64,000 nucleotides of DNA from positions 415,364,687 through 415,428,686 of the forward strand of contig NC_069658.1 of NCBI RefSeq assembly GCF_027244095.1. Reading direction: 5' to 3'. A program made the position numbers and the translations under genes. This stretch comes from Hemicordylus capensis (taxonomy: Eukaryota > Chordata > Lepidosauria > Squamata > Cordylidae). Positions 35,401 to 47,400 of this stretch are shown piece by piece; position 1 is the first letter of the stretch, and the number at the start of each line of letters is the position of its first letter. The notes under the pieces are model-generated. The model was given only the letters and a program-made list of their open reading frames with translations. It ran no database searches and was not told the DNA's origin.

Positions 35401-38400
35401 CAAGGCATAGGAGGGATCAGACCATCGAGAGCCATCCCCCCCATCTCCTTATCTTGCTATCTTGCTCCCTGCCAACCAGTTATTCACCATTGAGCCTATT
35501 CCCACAATCACTGGAAAGCGAGCCAAGAGAGCCTAGCCCGCTTTCCAGTGATCGTCGGAACCACCAGGCTGGCCCGGTTCCGAGGCGGCTAGCCTGCCCA
35601 AGTCCCTCTCCCCTTAAGCCAGGTTCACAGAGGAAGCGCTCCGTCCACCTTGGGGTTTTTTGCTCATATGCTGCCATGGCCATGCAGCAACACACAAGCA
35701 GACCCCTGATCGGGAGGCTACAAGCAACCTCCTGGTCTGGGGGGGTCCCCCCAGAATGCCCCCCCACTGTGCTTGTGCAGGGCATGCTGGGACTTCTGGG
35801 GGCCCCGCAGCCCCCACTGGCTCCATGACAGAGCCGGTAGTTGTGTGGGCGGCCGATCCAGCCAGCCAGGGCTGCAGGCCGGAGCTTCTGTGAGGAGAGC
35901 AGGCTAAGCCCGGTAAGGCACTCCACACGCATCGTGTGGAAGCACCTCACTGGCCGACCAAGAAGAGGCCTGATTTCCTCCCATTAGGCAACAACGTCGG
36001 AGGCAAGCTCCATGGCCCAACTATTAAGGTTCACAGAGGAACCAACTGAGAAAAGGCCTTGCCCACAGGAAGGCTCTTATATTCTCCCGTTACAACCTGT
36101 CCACACGCTCCCGCATCAGTTACTGGGTAGCCAGACCACTTTTTATCTGAAAATGAAGTGGTGGGGGCAATGTCTGATGCAACCTCAAAGGGCGAGTTAA
36201 CATGCAGTTTCTGGTTTGTTAGGCAGACCATTAGCCTCCCATGTGAACGGTTGGCTGGTTGGTGCTTTTTCTTTTATTATTTCCCCATTTACCAATTTCA
36301 CTGCGGTTGGGTATTCTGTCTTGTTCTAACTCTGCTTAAACTGCAATCTGGCCCCCACCAACATAAGAACAGCCCTGCTGGATCAGGCCCAAGGCCCATC
36401 CAGTATAGCATCCTGTTTCACCCAGTGGCCCAATAGATGCCTCTGGGCAGCCCATAGGCAAGAGGTGAGGGCATGCCCTCTCTCCTGCGGCTACTTCCCT
36501 GCAACTGGTAGGTAGCAGCATTTTGCCTCTGAGGCTGCAGGTGGCCTATAGGTCACCAGACTAGTAGCCATTGATAGACCTGCCCTCCTCCATGAATTTG
36601 TCCAAGCCCCTTTTGAAGTCATCCAAGCTAGTGGCCATCATCACATCCCGTGGCAGAGAATCCTCTAGATTAATTATGCACTGCGTAAAAAAGTACTTTT
36701 TGTTTGTCCTAAATTTCCCGACCTTCAGTTTCATGGGATGACCCCTGGTTCTAGTCTTGTGAGAGAGGGAGAAAACTATCTCTACTCCATGCATGTGTTC
36801 ATATACAGCACAGTGGTTTGAAGCAAAAGCAAAGACAGCAGGGCACGGGGGGTGGTGTGAAACCCTGCATCTCCCTTACTCAGAGCAAAAAACCACAGCT
36901 TCTCATCACATCTGAACCCCCTGTGTTAAGTGCCTGCCGGAAAGGATCTGGAAATTTGAATGTGTTTTCTTACAATGCACCTGCTAGTCATGATAAAGGG
37001 AAAGGGAACTCTACACAGCCCTGACATCACTCCTTTGTTGCAGTACTTCTGCTCAATTGCCCTTCTCCCAATCCCTGCAGCTCCTGAGACGTTACCAAAC
37101 ACAGTACATGCATTTTCAAGTTTAATTCCACAGCCAAGAGGACTAGAATCTTGTTTTAAGACTAAATCCAAAATGTTCTTGAATGCTGCCTCTGTAAGAT
37201 CAGTTTCCAGGAGAGATATAGCAGGTACATCCTGATGAGGCCCTGCCACTCTCTCTGGCCTCCTTCTTGAATGTCCAGTGCTGTGTTGGACAACCAAGGG
37301 CTCCCTTACAGTTCAGCGCCCCTCCCTCAGCTTTCCTTGAGCTCAGGGCCTGGTCTGAAGGCTCTGAGCAACACTGGTACAGCAACACTGCTGAAGCGAA
37401 GCAGGTCCCGATCAGCACCTGGATGGGAGACTTCTCGGAAAACCCAGGTCTGCCATCTTGAGTTCCATTCTGGGAGATGGAAGTTTAGTGAAATAAAATA
37501 AGCCCCCAGGTTACCCACTGGATCGGGGTGCCAACCTGAGGGTCTCCAGTTGTTGGGACTACAGCTCCCATCATCCTCAGCCACAATCAGCTGGACATCC
37601 CCTGCTAAATGAGCAAAGAGGCACCATTTAAAAGTGGTGGTTCTCTTTATTTAGTAGGAGGAGAGCAACCGGCCCTATCCATCCCCAGCACAGCCTCCAT
37701 CCAGCTGGTGTCTATCTGATGTTTCTGTTTTAGATTGTGAGCACTTTGGGGACAGGGAGCCATTTGATTTATTTCTATCTCAGTAAACCACTTTGGGAAC
37801 TTTTGTTGCAAAGCAGTATATAAATATTGTCATATCCATAGTCCAGCAACGGACCATCCCTGATCTAGATGACTGAGGCTCTGCTCCTCCTCCAGCAGCC
37901 TCACACACTCTTTCTGCAACCTTGGCATCTTCATTCCCTCCAGCCAAATACAGTAGCCACTTCAGGGTCTGAATCATGTCCACTTGGTGCTGCTCCTTCT
38001 GCCTTGCTCCCTTCCCAGACTGAATCCTCCCCCCTTAAGAAGCCGTTTCCCTTCCCAATATTCTGGGCTTGGCAAAATGCTAAAGCCACCTCTCATCTTA
38101 CTTACCCTGGGCTTCACCAGCAGAGTCCCTGTAACAGTGAACATCCGTGACAGGCCAAAGGGTGTGCACACTGTGGAGGGTCACAGAGAGAAAAGGCTAT
38201 GAAGATAAATGCCAGCATATAAATCAGCAACTACCTTGACTGGCCAGAAGGTGGCAATGTTTTACACATCCAACCACAGGCTCACAGGAAGGAGGAGCTC
38301 ACTCTTTGTTTTGCCAGATTGGCAAAGCCACAAGGCCATTCCGGCAGGGTCAGAGCGGGGTGGGCGTGGGCATTTCCCACTCAGTTGCCAGATTGGCTTT

Positions 38401-41368
38401 TTAAGCTCTGAAAACCTACACAGATAATGCCCTTGTGCAGTGCATCAAATCTCTCCCTTAAGGTTCAAAAGCCAGCAACAAGGGATGCTGCCGTTGCCTC
38501 TGCCCTGCCCTCCACTCATATAAATAACCATTTCTGAACCTCTCAAGAAGGAAACCCCACACTCTGCATGCAGTTCTCACATGAGGGTGGGTCTGGCAGG
38601 ACAAACTGGTAAAAAACCCACAACTGTGCTGAGCCACCCAAGGCTCTGTTCTAAACAGTCTGCTGGAGGCAAAAATTAGTCAGTCATTCTGCAGACAGCT
38701 TTGGCAGAGATTTCCATCTGTTTGTTTTCTAAGCAGAGGTACGGCACACACAAGAGAAGTGGCTCAGTTAGACTCTCCTCAAATGTACATATTAATAAGA
38801 CTGAGGAGGACATGGCCTGCAGCAAGGTTTGTCTTTGCAATTCAGTGATCTCTTATGCCCCAAGTCCATGATCTGCATCATGATAAACTACTGTTTGTAC
38901 TATGGGCAAATCCAACCCACAGCGGAAGCAATTTGTAAACAAACTGAGCGGCTCTCTATCCAGCTCACCACAATTCCTCCAAGAGAAAAGAAAGGGCTGC
39001 TAGTCTCATCTACAAAAGCGAGGCCCAAGGGATCTGCTGGTGGCTACATGGGAAATCAATGCAAAAGCGGGCAGTTCAAGTCAGTTAAGCAGAGACTGTT
39101 CAGAAAACCTAGAGGAGGAGGAGGAGGAGAAGGAGGACCTAACAGCCAGGGGAGATTCAGACAGACAGTAAATTTTTGTATTCAAGCCAAACATCTTAGA
39201 CACCCAACCCTAGACAGTAATAGCAATAGCAATAGCACTTACATTTATATACCGCTCTATTGCCGGAGCTCTCTAAGCGGTTTACAATGATTTAGCATAT
39301 TGCCCCCAACATTCTGGGTACTCTGGGGTCTTCCCATTTAGTTAGAAGCTGAACACACCAATACTGTAAAAGCACCATTCTGAGTTAATATGTTCATGCA
39401 TTCAGATAATTCACAACTATATCAGAAGCAAAACAGCCAATATTTCAATGATACCTTGTTTTAGTCCCAAATGCTAATTTAAGCTCCCTTTATTTTGCTC
39501 CATTAGTTCCAGCTAGTTTCCAAAAGCAGCCGAGGTCTTGCAAGCTTTCAGCGTGGCTTCTGCAGAGCTCAGCTGAATTGCTTCAAGGGATGATGCAAAG
39601 GAACTCAGAATGAATGAAGCCGCTCAGAGCAGAAACAAAAGGGGGTACTGAGAACAGCCACAGGCAGCCCCAACCTTATTAGAGCTTCTGCCTGTGCAAC
39701 AGCATCACTCTATGCCAAGCACTTGTGCTATGTAAATGCAGGCTGGTCATTCACTGGGTTGGGGAAACTGGTTGGCCCAGTCCACATGGTTCCAGTTAAA
39801 ACTGGGATGGGGTGAAATGAGAGGGCATGAGAGACACAGCTGGGGCAGGGAGAGAAAGAGGCTGCCCATGGCTCATGCGGCACCCACATGCCCTGCCCTC
39901 TTCCCTGCCACCCCCCTCTGTGCACTGGCACTGGATGACACTGCAAAATAGAGAGGTACATAATAGCCACACAGTTCCATCCCATTTCCTATACATGGAT
40001 CAAATTTCATCATGTCTGAAGTAGCCTTTGGCACGTCATGCAAGGAACGGAGTTGGCTTCTTCTTTTTTAAACAGAATCCCAAATGACCAGATTGCACAG
40101 TAAATAAGGACTGGTTTACCACCCCCACACAGGGCCAGCTGCGGTTTTCAGTGGGTCCTCAGCTCACTATCCTCCACCCCTCCCCAAGGTTCATGGTGGG
40201 GTTGGCTTTAGCAGAACAGGAGGAGGAGGAGGAGGAAGAGGCAATGACAGACCATCTCTTTCATCTGAGAGCCACTCGGCCCTCCTTGCACGAGAGTTCT
40301 GGGCACAGAGGTGGTCTTGGAAAAATCAGATTTCCTTTCTGAGGGCCCCGAGCCCAATGAGACCAACCCCAAGGCCGTCTTGCCCTCCCCGCTGCAGTGC
40401 CCCAAGAAAGAATTAATCCACTGACTTACACAACAGCAGCAGCACACCAAACAGGGAGATGCAGGAGTAGAGGTAGGGGAGGTAGAACTCCCATAGGTCT
40501 GTGGCAGAAAGAAACAGGTTACCAGTCCAGACAAGGCATGGAGGGGAAAAACGAGGCATATTCAACCTCCTTTACAGGAATACAAGACGTGCACTGCAGC
40601 CTCCTCCTAAAGAGGCCCACTAGAGTCAAGTTTCCCCTACACAAAAAGCTGGCCGCATTTGGATTTCCAGCCCATCCTCCCACCAGCCAGGTTTCCCCTT
40701 GTAACTCCCAAGTCCTTATCTCTAATGCACAGAAGTGCAATCGTAAATGACTCAGGCTTCCTCTCCAGTGTTTGTTTGTTTGTTTTTTAAGAGCAACTCT
40801 CAGAATTTCATTGTCAGGTCCACTTGGCTCAGTGTTTGGGCCTGCTTCAAGTCTCTCTACTCCTGGGCCTCTCTGGCCAGCAAGGATATCTTCAGAACAT
40901 TCGGCTCGTTTGCCATAACCAAAATGTCAGCCATAATACAGAGAGATTTTGCCACCATCTGAGTTGGATCTATGCTCAGTCTGTGGCCCACAAGTAGTAT
41001 CAGCTGGTCAAGGCAGGGCAACTGAGTAGAACAATATAGCATCCACTTTTCAGTGACTAAACAAATGAGGCTACTTAAACATATGGGAGCTTTACCCATC
41101 TCCTTATAACCCTTGTTCCAAACCCTTGTTCCTGAAGCTTCAGTCACATAGTCACACAGAGAGCCAGTGTGGTGTAGTGGTTAGAGTGCTGGACTAGGAC
41201 TGGGGAGACCCGAGTTCAAATCCCCATTCAGCCATGAAACTAGCTGGGTGACTCTGGACCAGTCACTTCTCTCTCAGCCTAACTTACTTCACAGGGTTGT
41301 TGTGAAAGAGAAACCCAAGTATGTAGTACACCGCTCTGGGCTCCTTGGAGGAAGAGCGGGATATAAAT

Positions 41369-41408
<40 letters not shown>

Positions 41409-44400
41409 GTTGTACCCCATCTTAGCCAGAAGAAGGGGCAAGTTCTTCTCTCACTGTTCCATTGCTCTAAGTCCATGATCCATGTGCTCAAAAAGCACAG
41501 CGCAAGTAGCAGCTAGTATATCTGAATCTGCAACTAGACCATCGATTTAACTTGTATTTGGCTTTCACCATGCATGGCTTTTGACAGAGTATTTCTTCCC
41601 ATCTTGCTCAGTCAGCGTAGAACAGGGGTTCCCAACCTGCGGTACGCTAGATGTTGCTGGACTACAACTCCCATCATCCCCAGCCACAGCAAATTGTAGT
41701 TGGGGAATGATGGGAGTTGTAGTTCAGCAACATCTAGAGTTCCACAGCTTGGGAAATCCTGATAGGAACATAGGAAGCTGCCATATACTGAGTCAGACCA
41801 CTGATCTATCTAGCTGAGTATTGTCTTCACAGACTGGCAGCGGCTTCTCCAAGGTTGCAGGCAGGCATCTCTCTCAGCCCTATCTGGGAGAAGCCAGGGA
41901 GGGAACTTGGAACCTTCTGCTCTTCCCAGAGCGGCTCCATCCCCTGAAGGGGAATATCTTCCAGTGCTCACACTTCTAGTCTCCCATTCATATGCAACCA
42001 GGGTGGACCCTGCTTAGCTAAGGGGACAAGTCATGCTTGCTACTACAAGACCAGCTCTCCTCTCTGATGTTTTCCCAGTGATGTTTAGTGTTCTGCTTGC
42101 ATGCCAAACCCCAGACTGGAGGCACCCAATTCTGTTTCAACATTCCTGGGTGTATACAAATCCAAAAGCTGATCAGAAGGTATGAGAAAGGGCTTAGCAT
42201 GCTCGGGGGGAGGGGGCATAAGTCAGAGGCAGAGCATCTGCTTTATACCCAGAAGGCCCCAGATTCAATCCCCGGCATCTTCAGATAAGGCTGGGCAAGT
42301 AAGATCTCCGACTGAAGCCCTGAAGTGCCATTGCCACTCCGTGGAGTCAGTACTGAGCTAGACAAGCCCACCGGTTTTGACTCTGTAAAAAACAGCTTCT
42401 TCACCTGTTGATATGGCTACAAGGTATCTGGCTATTTTATTCCTATGCATGTTTTCTTAGAAGCAGGCCCAACTATTTTCAAAGGCTGACATGAGGAAGA
42501 TTACTCAGAGCAGTCCCCCTGAAATGGAAATTCCTCAGCATGTCAGCCAGTGGACCTTACTCACCGCTAAGTCTGCACGGAATTGCAACCTGAGGACTGT
42601 TTTGGGACACACAGACCCTTGCAACGGCACACACAGGCATAAAACTAAGCCACGCAACTCACCATAGAGACTCTCCCTGCTGGTTGCATCGTTGTCCACG
42701 ATGGCAGATGCGACCCAGACCATTCCCAGCACCAACAACGTCAGCAGCAGGAGCACCACAAATGTCTCATATACCCGGGCCATGATGCCCTAGAGCAAGA
42801 ACAGGGAGATGTAGAAACAGTAAAAAATTTCAAAGCTGGGGGCTGACCTGGGAAAGGGGGGCATGTAAGGAGGGGTGTGTGTGTCAGCAAGTACCTTCTT
42901 TGATCCTGCAAAGCCTTCAGCCTCCGTGAAGAAATAGGTGAAGGGCATGAGGAAGACTAAGGAGAGGTTGGAGAAGAGGAAGACAAGGTTCCAGAGCCCT
43001 AAAGGAGGACAGACAGGAGCCAGTTTAAGCAGGGACACATCTCTAAGCACCCAGTTCAAGCTTTGCTGGGGCCACATTCTGTTTTGACTCCCAGTTTGGC
43101 TAACTGATGCTAACCCCCTCATCCCATTCAATCCACACGCACAGACAGTATCCAATGTGCCCAGTTTCTCTGCCTTCTTGGTCCCACTCCCCCCCCCACC
43201 CACTCAACTTTTTGAAACTGGATCCTATGTGTGTTGTTCACCCAGCAAGCTATTATCAGGGGTCTAAGTCCACTCTCAAGTCAAGAACTCTGCTTTATTT
43301 TGTTTTAAATGTTGATGTGTGAGCCACCTTGAGGCTCTGGCGAGAAGGTGGGATGATACATTTCTGTATCAATAGACTGGTTAAAGGATCAGGGACAAAC
43401 CTGAAGCCCTGAACACTGAAGAGTCCCCCTGCTGACTGAATGACGCATCTCTAAGCATGAGGCACCTTTTTAAAGTGGTGACTCTATTTAGCAACGGGAG
43501 AGCAACTGGCCCTATCCATCCCCAGCACAGCAACCTCCAGTGGTTGTTGCTAGCGTCTATCTTATGTTTCTTTTTAAAATTGAGCCCTTTGGGAACAGGG
43601 AGCCCTTTTATTTATTTAATGGCTATGTAAAGCGCTTTGGGAACTGTTGCTGAATAGAGGTATATAAATACTCGCCGTATTCGTGCGTGTCTCTTACTGC
43701 GGTTTCATTTTTTTAAAGTTTGCTTAAGTCAGAGGTATGAGAAATTCACTTAACAACTCAGAGCTGGGATTCTCAAGAACCTGACAAGCTGCCACGAACA
43801 CCAGGCTTTTGTTTTTGTAAGATAATGGAAAGTATGCAGTAAGTTATAGCCCTGGCTATTACTGAAGGGCCCATAGTATGCCAAGTTCATCCACCTCCCA
43901 TGGGCACTTCAAGCAAGACTCCCGTCTGGCACAGAGAGTGCTGCTGAGGACCCAGGCTGCTTGCATCAGGTGAGCACATGGAGCTCACCGTGGATGAGGG
44001 AGCCATTCAGCCACTGGATGTAGTAGTTCTGTGGGAAGGAGAGCAAGACTTCATTGCTGATGATGGAGAAGGGCAGGAGGAGCACAGCGCCGAGGGACAC
44101 GGCCAAGGTGAAGGTGCACAGCCACAGCCTGGGGACAAGACAAAAGAGGGGTCAGAAAAGAGACCAAGACATGCAACCAGTGGTCTCCCATCTTGCCTCC
44201 ATCCTAGGCAAGATCCTTTCCTTTCTTCAGGGAGGAGATTGCCTCCCTGAAGAAAGCTAAAGATTATCCCCAATAGCCGAGACCCCCAACCCCCCAAATA
44301 CAGGTGGACCTCGGTATCCGCAGGGGTTCTGTTGTCTGCTACTACAGCGGATACCAAAACCGTGGATACCAAGGGATTAAGTCAATGGGAAGGGGGGGGG

Positions 44401-47400
44401 GGGGGTTAGGTTCCAGAAAGCTGGAGAAAAGGGCAAAAATCAATCAAAAATGCCAGGGGGGTGCCCTACAATGCCAGCTGTCCAGGAATGCCCCCCAAAG
44501 TCCCAATTTTTTCATTAAAAAAAAATCAGGGGAAAAACATACGTTTTAAAATAAAAATGAGCCACAAAAAGGTTATCTCCTCATGTGCCTCTCCATTACT
44601 CCTGCCTACTTCTAATTCTTTACTTTACAACAGAAACTAGGGGGTCTCAACCCCTCCCTGCTATCACTTGGATTTCACTTCCCTTCCCAGTTATTCAAGG
44701 AGATGAAGCTTCCAACTTCTTTTCCTCATGCTAGACTTACACATCTCTCAGCAACAGAGCTTTCAAATATCAAAGTAGCTCAATAGCATTGGGGATAAGG
44801 GGGTATGTAAGAGGCAAAGGCCCAAGAGCCTAATGTCTGTAGAAATATGGGCCGTGTTCCTTCATTGATTTGGGGATCATCAGCCTTTTCAGCAGTGCAG
44901 AGCCGGGTTAAAACATGCTGAGGCCCTAAGCTATGTGAATCTCAAAAGGTCCCATAACATTACCAAAAAAAAAATTATTCTTTTAAAAAAGGGACATTGA
45001 AAATAAAAGCAATAAAACTTTATTTTTACTCTGCAAAGATGCAACAAAAACAACAAAAAATTATTTTGCAATAAGTCTATCTGCAATAGAAATACCTTTG
45101 AATGAAAAGGGTGTTATATAAAACTTGAAAGTTTGTTTGTCATAAGGCAAGACCCTAAGCTATCATTTACTTAGCTTGTACCTAAATCCAGCACCACAGC
45201 AGTGCATGCAACTCTGGCCTCTACTCTAGATTCATGTATCTACAGACAAATGGGAATGTTCCCTTCTAAACTCCTACATATGCCATGCTGAAGATGCAAT
45301 ATGACCTTGCAAAGTACCTCCCTAAATGCATAGGGCAGGGGGAATGCTGGTTGGACTTGTATACCTCTTTTTCTGTTCAGTTTTATATTGAAAATATAAG
45401 ACTTTGCAATTCAAATGAAATAATATACAGAAAAATGGTTTGGGGTATAAAGTAGGAGGAGGGAGTGGAAAGACAAGGAGACTTTACAGCATTAGAACAG
45501 GAAGTGAGGAGGAAAAGGGAGGAACTTACGCAATTCTGTTGACAGCGGCATCCTCGTCATCATCAACTAAGATGAAAGAGAAACGGTGAGTTTAGGTCAA
45601 ACTTAGAAGTGGATCTGCAACAAGTATCGAGTGAGAAAGACTAGAAAGGCCTTTTGGTTTAGGAAGCTCTGAGAACATGCATTTCAGACTGATCTCTGCC
45701 ACTGGCCTGCCACAGAAAACCTGACGTGGTTCTCTTTGAACCACTGAGCAGCAGCACTTCTGGAGAAGGGCTTACCTTCTGCTCTCTCCAATTCTAACAC
45801 TTTTCACAAAGGGATCACAACACACACCACCAGCGCTCACAGGGAAGATGATGAGCAAAAGCTTTTGCCCCCAAACAGTCGAGAGAAGCAAGGATGAACA
45901 AGGAGGCTTGTTTCAAAAGTGTTTGGCTTGCCCCATTGGCAGAGTCACTGTTGGCAACGGATTCATTAAAAAACACCACACAGATGCTCCCAGTACTCTT
46001 GCGGTTCCAACTGAATGGTAGCTCTTTAAAGTGGAAGGGATGAACAATCACTCCTCTCCCAATGCAGCAATGTCAAAGCCTTTCTGGTCTCCTTGGTATC
46101 CAGCTTACAAGGCACACAGCACGAAGAACTGGCTTCCACACAGGGCAAAGGAATGGAAACTACTCCCTTCTATGTGAGTCCAGTAACCTGTTGAGTTTCA
46201 CTGAATTGCCAAGCCCATTCTGGTGGCTGGCACCAGGCCCAGCTTGTAAAGCAGACTTGCTTCAGCTAGATCTGTGGGAAATTAGGTGAGAGAGCAAGGT
46301 GGGGGACCCCACACACCGAGTTCTTAGTAGAACAAACAGAGTCTACTTTCCACTTCTTTTTAACATGGCAAATCTCACCTATGACCCTTGCTTATGTGGT
46401 GTAAATTTTGTTGGTATCTGATTGCACATATTTATTCATTCGATTTCTATACCGCCCTTCCAAAATGCCTCAGGGAGTTTTACACAGAGAAATAAGAAAT
46501 AAATAAGATGGATCCCTGTCCCCAAAGGGCTCACAAACTAAAAAGAAACATAAGACAGACACCAGCAACCGTCACTGGAGGTACTGTGCTGGGGGTGGAT
46601 GGGGCCAGTCACACTCTCTCTGCTAAATAAAAGAGAATCACCATGTTAAAAGGTGCCTCTTTGCCCAGGTAGCAGGGGTTAACATACAGAAATTATTCAA
46701 GAGGGACAGACAAACTGGCTTGGTGATCTCATAAGCTTGCTTTGCTTCAGGAAGTAAGCTAAAGAGAGATGGGGATCTGAAGGCAGGACAGGTTCCTTCC
46801 TCACCAAGACACTCCTCTCCTCTTCCCAGACAGCCACTGTTCTCCAACACCATGAGCTGCCCCCCAGGGCAACACTTCATTGCCTGATACATGTGTATTT
46901 GGTATCGGTGCAATTCTGTGTATGGGGAGTGAGGGAGAGAGAGCGCTCCGCTCCTACTCTGTGGTACAGGTGGCAGGAGCTGGTGAGGGTTCCCTACTTA
47001 AAGTCAATGGTCTATGCTGGCCACAGACTTTCCATGGTAAGGAGAGATGGCCCTGAACTCATGCTCTTCCAACCTTGGGCCCCCAGATGTTATTGGACTA
47101 CAGCTCCCAGTACCCTCAGCCACTATGGTCAAAGCTGCCAATTGCTGGGAGGCAAAAATTCATGAAAGTCCATTTATCAAGACAGGCAGCCTGGCTGGAA
47201 GATGGAGAACTCTCTCTCTCCCCCACACTCACAGTTACACTGGAACACCGGAAGCTACCTTATACCGTGCCAGACCATGGATCCATCTAGCTCAGCACTG
47301 ACTGGCAGCAGCTCTCCAAGGTTTCAGGCAGGAGTCTCTCCCAGTCCTACCTGAAGATGCTAAGGAGTTTGCCTGCAGATGTTCTACCACTGAGCTACAG

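Noticed and set aside
37350-37500. Possible 5S rRNA gene
   Set aside because: Only the internal control region is similar; the flanking 5S sequence is missing and a SINE-type tail follows.
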